This document shows, piece after piece, positions 29,266-37,573 of a DNA stretch of 64,000 bases. The stretch comes from Paracoccus salipaludis (GTDB lineage Bacteria > Pseudomonadota > Alphaproteobacteria > Rhodobacterales > Rhodobacteraceae). The DNA is taken from positions 1-64,000 of the forward strand of contig NZ_NSJZ01000006.1 in assembly GCF_002287065.1 (NCBI RefSeq), in the 5' to 3' direction. A program made the translations under genes and the position numbers. The notes under the pieces are model-generated. The model was not told the origin of the DNA, did no database searches, and was given only the letters and a program-made list of their open reading frames with translations. How positions within the stretch are numbered: position 1 is the stretch's first letter; every line of letters begins with the position of its first letter.

Positions 29266-31083
29266 TCACTCGACTGTCACCGACTTGGCGAGGTTACGGG
29301 GCTGGTCCACGTCCGTCCCCTTGGCGAACGCCGTGTGATAGGCGAGGAACTGCATCGGGATTGCGTAGATGATCGGGGCAAAGGCGCCGCCGCCCGAGGG
29401 CATCGTCAGCACCGCATGGGCGCCCTCGCCGCCCGCCTCGACTCCCTCGGCGTCGGACACCAGCAGCACCTGACCGTGACGCGCCATGACCTCCTGCATG
29501 TTCGACACGGTCTTGTCGAACAGCGGGTCGGTGGGCGCGATCACCACCACGGGCACGTTGCGGTCGATCAGCGCGATGGGTCCGTGCTTGAGTTCACCCG
29601 ACGCATAACCTTCCGCGTGGATGTAGCTGATTTCCTTCAGTTTCAACGCGCCTTCCAGCGCGATCGGGAACAGCGCCCCGCGGCCGAGGAACAGCACGTC
29701 CTGCGCTTCGGACAGCCAGTCGGCCAAGCGGCGGCAGTCATCGCCGGCACCGACGGCCTGGCTGACCAGCGAGGGGACCGAGGTCAGATCCCGGATCTGC
29801 GCCGAGAGTTCCGCCGGGGACATCACGCCGCGGTCGGCGGCGGCCTTCAGCGCCAGCACGGCCAGCACTGCCAACTGGCAGGTGAAGGCCTTGGTCGAGG
29901 CGACGCCCACCTCGACCCCCGCCAGGATTGGCAGGGCGATGTCCGCATCCCGCGCGATGGCCGAGGTGCCGACGTTCACCACGCCCACCGTCTTGGCCAC
30001 CTTGTCCTTGCAGTAATGCAGCGCGGCCAGCGTGTCCGCCGTCTCGCCCGACTGGCTGACGAAAAGGGCCCAACTGCGGGGCGACAGGGGCGGCTCGCGG
30101 TAACGGAACTCGGACGCCACATCGACGTCGCAGGGCAGGCCCGCCAGCCGCTCGAACCAGTATTTAGCCACATAGGCCGCGTAATAGGCGGTGCCGCAGC
30201 CGACCAGCGTCAGCCGGTCCACGTCGCGGAAATCGACCGCCTCGGGCAGCACGATCCGCCCGTCCTTGATGTAGTGGCTCAGCGCGTCGCCAAGGACGAC
30301 CGGCTGCTGGGCAATCTCCTTCGCCATGAAGTGCCGGTAGCCGCCCTTGTCGATGGCGGTCGCACCCACGTCGATCCGCGCCGTTTCGCGGTTGGTCTGC
30401 TGTCCCTCCGCGTCGAAGATCGCCGCGCCGTCACGCGTGATGACGACGTGATCGCCGTCTTCCAGATAGGTGATGCGGTCGGTAAAGGGCGCCAGCGCGA
30501 TGGCGTCCGAGCCGAGGAACATCTCGCCGTCCCCGTGCCCCAGCGCCAGTGGGCTGCCCTTGCGGGCACCGATCATCAGGTCGCCCTCGCCTTCGAACAG
30601 GAAGGCCAGGGCAAAGGCCCCCTGCAGCCGCGCCAGCGTCGCGCGCACGGCCTGCACCGGGTCCATCCCCTGCGCCATGTGCAGCCCGGTAAGCAGGGCC
30701 ACGGTTTCGGTGTCGGTTTCGGTCTGGGCGGCGATGCCGTTGGCGGCGAGGCAGGTGCGCAGTTCGCGGAAATTCTCGATGATGCCGTTGTGAACAACCG
30801 CCACCGGGCCATGCCGGTGGGGGTGCGCATTGCCCTGGGTGGCGGCACCGTGGGTGGCCCAACGGGTATGTCCGATCCCTGCCCGGCCTTCCAGCGGGTC
30901 CAGCACCAGCAGGTCGGACAGGTTCACCAGCTTGCCGACGGCGCGGCGGCGGTCCAGCCGGCCCTCGCCGTCCACGGTCGCCACGCCCGCGCTGTCATAG
31001 CCGCGGTATTCCAGCCGTTTCAGCGCCTCGACCAGTTGCGGCGCCACCTGGTTCTTGCCCAGTATCCCGATGATTCCGCACAT
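29266..31083 (-). CDS. glmS: Glutamine-fructose-6-phosphate aminotransferase
   Basis: GlmS makes glucosamine-6-phosphate from fructose-6-phosphate and glutamine. The 605-residue protein starts MCGIIGILG, so the nucleophilic Cys follows the removed methionine. The glutaminase domain shows GHTRWATHG and VVHNGIIENFRELR. Two SIS domains follow (LVGCGTAYYAAYVAKYWFE, FVSQSGETADTLAALHYCK, FLGRGALFPIALEGALKLKE), and the end AKSVTVE is typical. It follows glmU by one base, so both steps toward UDP-GlcNAc are co-transcribed. I see no glmS ribozyme, which is expected outside Gram-positives. Confidence 0.97.
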   Translation of the reverse strand: MCGIIGILGKNQVAPQLVEALKRLEYRGYDSAGVATVDGEGRLDRRRAVGKLVNLSDLLVLDPLEGRAGIGHTRWATHGAATQGNAHPHRHGPVAVVHNGIIENFRELRTCLAANGIAAQTETDTETVALLTGLHMAQGMDPVQAVRATLARLQGAFALAFLFEGEGDLMIGARKGSPLALGHGDGEMFLGSDAIALAPFTDRITYLEDGDHVVITRDGAAIFDAEGQQTNRETARIDVGATAIDKGGYRHFMAKEIAQQPVVLGDALSHYIKDGRIVLPEAVDFRDVDRLTLVGCGTAYYAAYVAKYWFERLAGLPCDVDVASEFRYREPPLSPRSWALFVSQSGETADTLAALHYCKDKVAKTVGVVNVGTSAIARDADIALPILAGVEVGVASTKAFTCQLAVLAVLALKAAADRGVMSPAELSAQIRDLTSVPSLVSQAVGAGDDCRRLADWLSEAQDVLFLGRGALFPIALEGALKLKEISYIHAEGYASGELKHGPIALIDRNVPVVVIAPTDPLFDKTVSNMQEVMARHGQVLLVSDAEGVEAGGEGAHAVLTMPSGGGAFAPIIYAIPMQFLAYHTAFAKGTDVDQPRNLAKSVTVE

Positions 31084-31084
31084 C

Positions 31085-32449
31085 TTACGCTTTTCCCTTC
31101 GCCGCCCGCAGCGCCTGCATGATCCGTTTCGCCAGCCCCGCCTTGGTCACCTGGCGGGCGCGGCCCAGCCCCAGTGCCTCGTCCGGCACGTCCTGGGTGA
31201 TGACCGACCCCGAGCCCGTCATGGCCCGGTTGCCGACCTTGACCGGCGCGACCAGCATCGTGTCCGAGCCGATGAAGGCCTCGGCCCCGATCACCGTGCG
31301 GTGCTTGCCGACGCCGTCATAGTTGCAGGTGACGGTGCCCGCGCCGATGTTCGTGCGCTCGCCCACCTCGGCATCGCCAAGGTAGGTCAGGTGGCCGACC
31401 TTCACCCCCTCGGCCAGCACCGAGTTCTTGATCTCGACGAAGTTCCCGACATGGACATCGCCGCCCAGTTCCGCCCCGGGCCGCAGGCGGGTGAAGGGAC
31501 CGACAGTCGCGCCGGCGCTGACGTGGCAGCCCTCGAGATGGCAGAAGGGCAGGATCTCGGCCCCGCTTTCGACGGTGACGCCGGGGCCGAAGACCACGTT
31601 TTGCCCAAGGATCGCGTCGCGGCCGATGAAGGTGTCGAGCGAAAACCAGACCGTCGCGGGGTCGGCCATCGTCACGCCGTTCTCGAGCATCTCGTCTCGG
31701 CGACGGGCCTGGAACGCGGCCTCGGCGGCGGCCAGCTCGGTCCGCGTGTTGATGCCGAGCGTCTCGGCCTCGTCGCAGGTGACGACGGCGGCGCTGCGGC
31801 CTTCCTGACGCGCCAGACCCACGACATCGGTCAGGTAGTATTCCCCCGCGGCATTTTCGTTGCCCAGGCGGCCCACGAGGTCCCGCAGCAGCCCCGCGTC
31901 GGCCGCCATCACGCCCGAGTTGCAGAGCGCGATGGCCCGCGTCGCCTCGTCGGCGTCCTTGTACTCGACGATGCGGTCCAGCTTGTCGCCCCGCACCACC
32001 AGGCGGCCGTAACGGCCCGGATCGGCGGCCTCGAAGCCCAGAACGACCACGTCCGCCGGATGGCTGACCAGCGCGGCGAGCGTATCCGCGCCGATGAAGG
32101 GCGTGTCGCCGTACAGCACCACGACCTTGCCCTCGAAACCGTCCAACAGCGGCAGGGCCTGCGCGACGGCATGGCCCGTCCCGAGCTGCTGTTCCTGCAG
32201 CGCGATCTGCGCCTCGGGGTCCAGCTTCGCGACCGCCTTCCCGACCGCATCGGCGCCATGTCCCGCGACGACGATTACCCGTTCTGGATCAAGGCTGCGG
32301 CCTGCGGCCAGCGCATGGCCCACCAGCGGCACGCCCCCGAGCCGGTGCAGCACCTTGGGCAGGTCCGACAGCATCCGGCTGCCCTGCCCCGCCGCCAGCA
32401 CCACCAGCGCCACCGCCTGATCCGTCATCCGCCTGTCCCGCCCGTTCAT
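31085..32449 (-). CDS. glmU: Bifunctional GlmU: glucosamine-1-phosphate acetyltransferase / UDP-GlcNAc pyrophosphorylase
   Basis: The 454-residue protein has an N-terminal nucleotidyltransferase domain (VVLAAGQGSRMLSDLPKVLH, residues about 10-230, with LYGDTPFI) and a C-terminal left-handed beta-helix of hexapeptide repeats (DTFIGRDAILGQNV onward, about 260-450, with the catalytic block NYDGVGKHRT). It makes UDP-N-acetylglucosamine for peptidoglycan and lipopolysaccharide. It is the first gene of a glmU-glmS operon and is divergent from gph with 84 bases between the starts. Confidence 0.97.
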   Translation of the reverse strand: MNGRDRRMTDQAVALVVLAAGQGSRMLSDLPKVLHRLGGVPLVGHALAAGRSLDPERVIVVAGHGADAVGKAVAKLDPEAQIALQEQQLGTGHAVAQALPLLDGFEGKVVVLYGDTPFIGADTLAALVSHPADVVVLGFEAADPGRYGRLVVRGDKLDRIVEYKDADEATRAIALCNSGVMAADAGLLRDLVGRLGNENAAGEYYLTDVVGLARQEGRSAAVVTCDEAETLGINTRTELAAAEAAFQARRRDEMLENGVTMADPATVWFSLDTFIGRDAILGQNVVFGPGVTVESGAEILPFCHLEGCHVSAGATVGPFTRLRPGAELGGDVHVGNFVEIKNSVLAEGVKVGHLTYLGDAEVGERTNIGAGTVTCNYDGVGKHRTVIGAEAFIGSDTMLVAPVKVGNRAMTGSGSVITQDVPDEALGLGRARQVTKAGLAKRIMQALRAAKGKA

Positions 32450-32533
32450 TGATCTTTGCCCGTGTTCTAGCTAGGCGCGCTGCAAGACGGAAGGGTGCGC
32501 CCGGTCACAGAATTTGTCGAAAGGTTACGGAAC

Positions 32534-33217
32534 ATGGGCATGGATCGCGGCACGGTGGTCTTTGATCTGGACGGCACGCTGGCCGACACCGCAGCGGACC
32601 TGATCGCCGCCGCCAACGCCTGTTTCGAAAGCCGTGCCTTGGGGCGGCTGCTAGACCCGGCCGCCGATGCGGGCATCGCGTTCCACGGGGGCCGCGCCAT
32701 GCTGCGCGCGGGCTATGCGAGGGTGCCCGCCGACACGCTGCTGCCGCCGGACGCCGAGGAGGTGGACTTCCCCCGGCTGCTGTCCTTTTACGACGACTGT
32801 CTGGCCGACAGCACCCGGCTTTACGACGGGGTCGAGGCTGCGCTGCACGCCTTGGCCGCAGACGGCTTCCAGCTGGCGGTCTGCACGAACAAGCCATTGA
32901 CGCTGGCCGAGAAACTCCTGTCAGCCTTGAATGTGCGTGAACATTTCAAGGGCATGATCGCGGCGGACAGCCTGCCCGTCCGCAAGCCCGACCCGCGACC
33001 CTATCGCGCCGCTGTCGCGCAGGCAGGCGGAGAGGTCGCCCGGTCCTTCCTGCTGGGCGATACCGAGACGGACGTGAAGACTGCACGGGCTGCGGGCGTG
33101 CGCGTGTCCCTGATCGGCTTCGGACCGGAAGGCGCAGGCATCTCGCGGCTTGCGCCGGATCATGTGCTGGACCGGTTCGCGGACCTGCCAGCGCTCGCGC
33201 GGGAGTGGCTGGCGTAG
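32534..33217 (+). CDS. gph: Phosphoglycolate phosphatase-like HAD hydrolase
   Basis: The 227-residue HAD enzyme has motif I VFDLDGTLADTAADL with the nucleophilic aspartate, a helical cap (about residues 20-90), motif II AVCTNKP, motif III lysine in RKPDPRPY, and motif IV LLGDTETDVKTA. This is the Gph pattern: removal of phosphate from 2-phosphoglycolate from DNA repair or photorespiration. Start: ATG at 32534 is favoured over a GTG at 32495. Opposite orientation next to glmU-glmS is a common Rhodobacterales layout, from memory. Confidence 0.88.
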   Translation: MGMDRGTVVFDLDGTLADTAADLIAAANACFESRALGRLLDPAADAGIAFHGGRAMLRAGYARVPADTLLPPDAEEVDFPRLLSFYDDCLADSTRLYDGVEAALHALAADGFQLAVCTNKPLTLAEKLLSALNVREHFKGMIAADSLPVRKPDPRPYRAAVAQAGGEVARSFLLGDTETDVKTARAAGVRVSLIGFGPEGAGISRLAPDHVLDRFADLPALAREWLA

Positions 33218-33280
33218 CGAGGGGCGCCGCCCCTCGCGCCTGCGGCGCTCACCCCGGGATATTTGGGCGAAGAAGAAGCC
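33217..33280. repeat. Dispersed GC-palindrome repeat, single copy
   Basis: Starting at the last base of gph, GCGAGGGGCG and CGCCCCTCGC make a near-perfect palindrome, followed by a spacer and CCCCGGGATATTTGGGCGAA then GAAGAAGCC. The same block order recurs twice, in opposite orientations, at 49218-49403. It sits between the convergent ends of gph and nagZ. It may act as a transcript-end hairpin, but no T-tract is present. Confidence 0.7.
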
Positions 33281-33289
33281 TTCCGGGCC

Positions 33290-34342
33290 TCAGCCAGCGA
33301 GAAGCGCGGCGAGTTCGGCACGCAGGCCGGCGGCGTCGGCCTGATCGGGCGCGCCCCGGCGGGCCAGCGCTGCATCGGCGCGGGCCTGCGCCTCGGGGCT
33401 CATGCGGGCGGCGGCCTCGACGACCTGGGCGAACTCGGCACGGGTGAGATTGCAGGCCAGCACCAGATCGCAGCCCGCGGCGATTGCGGCGCCGGCGCGC
33501 TCGGCGGGGGTGCCGCTCAGCGCGTTCATGCCGATGTCATCGCTCATGAGCAGGCCCCGGAAGCCGATGCGCTCTCGGATCAGCCGGATCACGGCGGGCG
33601 AGGCTGTCGCGGGGCGGTCGTCCAGTTGCGTCAGCCGGATATGCGCGGTCATCCCCAGGGGCAGGTCGTTCAGCGCGCGGAAGGGGGCAAAGTCGCTGCC
33701 GTCGAGGTCGTCCACCGCCATGTCCAGCACCGGCAGGTCATGGTGGCTGTCCACCCGCGTCCGGCCGTGTCCGGGCATGTGCTTGACGATGGGCAGCACT
33801 CCGGCAGCCAGCAGCCCCTCTGCCGCTGCCCGGCCCATCAGGGCCACGGTTTCGGCATCCGTGCCGAAACAGCGGTTGCGCAGAAAGGGATGGGTCGCCT
33901 CGTCCGCGACATCGAGGCAGGGCGCGGCATCCGCGTCGATGCCCACGGCGCGCAGTTCCTGCCCCATCAGGCGGTGCCGCAGGCGCACGGCGTGGGCACC
34001 GTCGGCGGCGCTGTCCATGGCGGCGGGCCAATCGGTCCAGTGCGGCGGGCGCAGGCGCTGGACGCGGCCGCCTTCCTGATCGACCATCACCATCGCGTCC
34101 CGGCCCACCGCCGCGCGCAGATCCGAGGTCAGGCGCCGCAGCTGGTCGGGATTGTCCACATTGCGGGCGAAGAGGATGAAGCCCCAGGGGTCCGCCTCGC
34201 GCAGGAAGGCGCGCTCGTCGGGCGAAAGCGACAGGCCCTCGACCCCGAGGATCGTCGCGCCGTGGTTTGCGGACGACGAAGCCCCGGCCTGGACGGACGG
34301 GGCTGTCGTGATCGCGGGGCCAGGAGCCGTCGTGCCGGTCAC
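33290..34342 (-). CDS. nagZ: Beta-N-acetylhexosaminidase of peptidoglycan recycling
   Basis: The 350-residue GH3 protein shows the NagZ pattern: MVDQEGGRVQRLRPPHW, the flexible catalytic loop KHMPGHGRTRVDSHHDLP with its general acid/base histidine, and the nucleophile aspartate in LLMSDDIGMNALSG. It removes GlcNAc from anhydro-muropeptides in the cytosol. The start overlaps the stop of the SPOR gene by four bases, so translation is coupled. The first 28 residues are a poorly conserved Ala/Ser-rich leader, and a later start is possible. scpA and scpB, which follow nagZ in some relatives, are absent here. Confidence 0.93.
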   Translation of the reverse strand: MTGTTAPGPAITTAPSVQAGASSSANHGATILGVEGLSLSPDERAFLREADPWGFILFARNVDNPDQLRRLTSDLRAAVGRDAMVMVDQEGGRVQRLRPPHWTDWPAAMDSAADGAHAVRLRHRLMGQELRAVGIDADAAPCLDVADEATHPFLRNRCFGTDAETVALMGRAAAEGLLAAGVLPIVKHMPGHGRTRVDSHHDLPVLDMAVDDLDGSDFAPFRALNDLPLGMTAHIRLTQLDDRPATASPAVIRLIRERIGFRGLLMSDDIGMNALSGTPAERAGAAIAAGCDLVLACNLTRAEFAQVVEAAARMSPEAQARADAALARRGAPDQADAAGLRAELAALLAG

Positions 34343-35484
34343 TGCGCCGCTGCGGGGATGCAGTCGTTGCCGGCAGCGATCAGGGCGGCGCAGAACTTGC
34401 GCGCCTCGTCGCGGGATTCGAAGCCGGCGATGCGCAGGCGATAGAAGGTGCGGCCGCCCGCCTTGTGCGGCTGGACCACCGGGGCCTTGCCCGCGAACAG
34501 GTCACCGTAGCGGCCCGAGATCCGGCTCCACTCGCTTTCGGCGATGGCGCCGCTGTCGAAGGCGCCGATCTGGACCAGGGGCGCACCCGAGGCGACCTTC
34601 ACCGCCGGGGTCTCAACAGGCGCCTCGGCAGCAGGCGCGGCGTCGGTGACAACGGTCTCGGCTGCGGCAGGCTCGGCGACGGACGGGGCCACCGCGGCGA
34701 TGCGGCGCGGACGCGGCAGCGGACGGCTGGCGTCGGCGACAGCGGGGGCGGCGCCCGCCTCGGCCAGGGCCGCGGTGATGGCGGTATCCATCGCAGGCTG
34801 GCCGTTCGTGTCCGTGACGGCTTCGGCGATCGAGACGCTGTCGGCCTCGCCGGGTGCCACGGCGGGCACGCCCGTGGCCATGGCGGCGGCCTCGGCCTCG
34901 GCTTCCAGGACGGCCTGCCGCGCGGTTTCGGCGTCGGTCATGGCGATGGCCGGGGCACCGGCGGGTTCGACGACCTCGTCGATGGTGGCAGGCTCGCGCG
35001 CGGTGGCGCCAAGCTCGCCCATGGCCACATCCTGCCCGTCCAGCGCGGTGGGCGCCGGAGCGATGGCGACACGCTCGACCGGGGCGCTTTCGGTGCCGGC
35101 GGCGACGTCGTTGACGGCCAGGCCTTCGCGGTCCGACAGCATCCCGCCGGGTTCCTGGGGCGCGATCCGGGCCTCGCCCTCGACCGCGCGGATGACGGGG
35201 ACACCCGACACGTCGCGGACGACCAGCTGATAGCCCCAGACGGCCAGGGCGAACATCAGCACGACCGAAACCAGCGCGCCGAGATAGTGGGTCAGCCGCG
35301 CGACGCGGCCAAGGACGCCGGTTCGATCGGACAGGCGGCCGACGTCCGGCTGGGCCTCGAAGCGCGCCTCGTCCCAGTCCTCGGCGTGCCAGTCATGCGC
35401 CCTGTAGGGAATGTCCGTGTCGCCGTGCCCGTAAGACCCGCGCGAGTCGTCGTACCCGCCGGAGCGGAAATCCACCACCGTCAT
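34339..35484 (-). CDS. Membrane-anchored SPOR-domain protein
   Basis: The 381-residue protein has a cytoplasmic N-terminus rich in Asp, Tyr and His (1-65), one membrane helix (about 67-88), a long periplasmic Ala/Glu/Val-rich linker (about 90-300), and a C-terminal SPOR domain (VQIGAFDSGAIAESEWSRIS, then FYRLRIAGFESRDEARKFC). SPOR domains bind glycan strands stripped of peptides, often at the division site. A place between argS and nagZ suits a cell-wall role. It starts 80 bases after the argS stop on the same strand. Confidence 0.88.
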   Translation of the reverse strand: MTVVDFRSGGYDDSRGSYGHGDTDIPYRAHDWHAEDWDEARFEAQPDVGRLSDRTGVLGRVARLTHYLGALVSVVLMFALAVWGYQLVVRDVSGVPVIRAVEGEARIAPQEPGGMLSDREGLAVNDVAAGTESAPVERVAIAPAPTALDGQDVAMGELGATAREPATIDEVVEPAGAPAIAMTDAETARQAVLEAEAEAAAMATGVPAVAPGEADSVSIAEAVTDTNGQPAMDTAITAALAEAGAAPAVADASRPLPRPRRIAAVAPSVAEPAAAETVVTDAAPAAEAPVETPAVKVASGAPLVQIGAFDSGAIAESEWSRISGRYGDLFAGKAPVVQPHKAGGRTFYRLRIAGFESRDEARKFCAALIAAGNDCIPAAAQ

Positions 35485-35564
35485 CGTATCCTGTCCTGCC
35501 TGTCCACCGGTTATGGCCCGGCTTTCGTTGACCGCTCGTCACTCCTTGGCCGGGTGCGTCTTGG

Positions 35565-37310
35565 TCAGCGCATTTCCTTTGCCGGAGTGACGCCCAAGAT
35601 ACCCAAACCCGCTGAAATGACAACGCCGACCGCACGGGCAAGTGCAATTTTCGCCGATGTTGCGGCGATGTCACCATCCTGGACGAAACGCAGCGTGGTC
35701 TCGTCGTTGCCGCGATTCCACAACGCGTGCAGGTCCGAGGCGAGGTCGTAGAGGAAGAAGGCGATCCGGTGCGGCTCATGCGCGCGGGCCGCGATTTCCA
35801 CCGTGCGGGGCCATTCCGAGATGCGGCGGGCCAGCGCCAGTTGCGCCGGATGATCCAGGGAAGCGAGGTCCGCCTGCGCCAGCGCCGTGTCGGAAATGTC
35901 CGCGCCCATCTCCTCGGCCCGGCGCAGCACGCTGTTGATGCGGGCGCTGGCGTACTGGACGTACCAGACGGGATTGTCCTTGGACTGTTCCAGCACCTTG
36001 TCGAAGTCGAAGTCCAGCGCCGCGTCGTTCTTGCGCGTGAGCATGTGGAACCGGGTGACGTCGCGGCCCGCCTGTTCCACCACGTCGCGCAGGGTGACAA
36101 AGGTGCCCGCGCGCTTGGACATCTTGAAGGGCTCGCCGTTCTTGAACAGCTTGACCAGCTGGATCAGCTTGACGTCCAGCGGCACGCGCCCGCCCGACAG
36201 GGCCGAAACCGCCGCCTGCATCCGCTTGACATAGCCGCCGTGGTCGGCGCCGAAGATGTCGATCAGCGCGTCATAGCCGCGGTCGATCTTGTCCCAGTGA
36301 TAGGCGATGTCGGGGGCGAAATAGGTCCAGGAGCCGTCCGACTTCTTGACCGGCCGGTCCACGTCGTCGCCATGCGCGGTCGAGCGGAACAGCGTCTGCT
36401 CGCGCGGCTCCCAGTCCTCGGGGGTCTTGCCCTTCGGAGGTTCAAGCACGCCCTCGTAGATCAGGCCCTCGGCGCGCAGGCGGTCAATGGCGGCCTCGAT
36501 CCGGCCGGTGCCGTAAAGCGCCTTTTCCGAGGAATAGACATCCATGCGGACGCCCAGCAGGTCCAGGTCTTCGCGGATCATCTGCATCATGGCGTCGGTG
36601 GCGAACTCGCGGACCTCGGCCAGCCACTCCGATTCCGGCTTGTCGAGCAGGCTGTCGCCATAGCGCGCCTTCAGCGCCTCGCCCACGGGGATCAGGTAGT
36701 CGCCGGGATAAAGGCCCTCGACGATCTGGGGCTCCAGCCCGTGCGCCTCGCGGTAGCGTTCGTAAGCCGAGCGCGCCAGCACGTCGACCTGCGCCCCGCC
36801 GTCGTTGATGTAGTATTCGCGGGTGACGTCCTCGCCCGCGAACTGCAAAAGGTTCGCCAGGGCGTCGCCGAAGACCGCGCCGCGCATATGGCCGACGTGC
36901 ATCGGCCCGGTGGGGTTGGCGCTGACGAACTCGACGTTGATCCTTTCGCCCTGCCCGGCCGGGACGCGGCCATAGCTTTCGGGGGCAGAGAGTGCCGCGC
37001 GCAGCACCTCGGCCCAGATGCCGGGGGCAAGGCGCAGGTTCAGGAAGCCCGGCCCCGCGACCTCGGCGCTTGCGACGCGGGGATCGCCCGTCAGGCGGGC
37101 GGCCAGCAGGTCGGCGATCTCGCGCGGCTTCATGCCCGCGGGCTTGGCCAGCACCATCGCGGCATTCGTGGCCATGTCGCCATGGGCGGCGTCGCGCGGA
37201 GGCTCGACCGCGACGGCGGTGAAATCGAGGTTGCCGGGCAATTGGCCCGCTTCGGTCAGGTCGGTCAGCGCGCGGATCACCAGGGCGCGGATGTCTGCGA
37301 AGATGTTCAT
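35565..37310 (-). CDS. argS: Arginyl-tRNA synthetase
   Basis: The 581-residue class I synthetase charges tRNA-Arg. An N-terminal Add-1 domain (about 1-95) precedes the catalytic core with the HIGH-like motif in [13 protein letters not shown] and the KMSKR-type motif [10 protein letters not shown]. The C-terminal anticodon-binding helices end in the residues PAKEMR. Length and order are those of bacterial ArgS. Divergent from the DEAD-box gene with 263 bases between, which probably hold both promoters; that gap has no other recognisable feature. Confidence 0.97.
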   Translation of the reverse strand: MNIFADIRALVIRALTDLTEAGQLPGNLDFTAVAVEPPRDAAHGDMATNAAMVLAKPAGMKPREIADLLAARLTGDPRVASAEVAGPGFLNLRLAPGIWAEVLRAALSAPESYGRVPAGQGERINVEFVSANPTGPMHVGHMRGAVFGDALANLLQFAGEDVTREYYINDGGAQVDVLARSAYERYREAHGLEPQIVEGLYPGDYLIPVGEALKARYGDSLLDKPESEWLAEVREFATDAMMQMIREDLDLLGVRMDVYSSEKALYGTGRIEAAIDRLRAEGLIYEGVLEPPKGKTPEDWEPREQTLFRSTAHGDDVDRPVKKSDGSWTYFAPDIAYHWDKIDRGYDALIDIFGADHGGYVKRMQAAVSALSGGRVPLDVKLIQLVKLFKNGEPFKMSKRAGTFVTLRDVVEQAGRDVTRFHMLTRKNDAALDFDFDKVLEQSKDNPVWYVQYASARINSVLRRAEEMGADISDTALAQADLASLDHPAQLALARRISEWPRTVEIAARAHEPHRIAFFLYDLASDLHALWNRGNDETTLRFVQDGDIAATSAKIALARAVGVVISAGLGILGVTPAKEMR

Positions 37311-37573
37311 GTCTCTCTCATCCTGTCCACCCTGCGATAGCGAAGCGGCCGGTCCGCCGCAACCAAGGGCGCGATGTTCCGGCGCAACTTGAAACGGTTG
37401 CGGGGCGCTCCCACCTTCATCTGCACGCGCTTTTCATTGACCTGCGGCACGTTCTGCTGTAGGGGCGCGGGGCCCGCATCCGGCGGGCGACCGAGGGGCG
37501 CATGGAAGGCCGCGTCCCGCTTATCGCGCGATTTCGCGCGTCGGACAGCGACACCTCCTTTCGAAAGACCCCG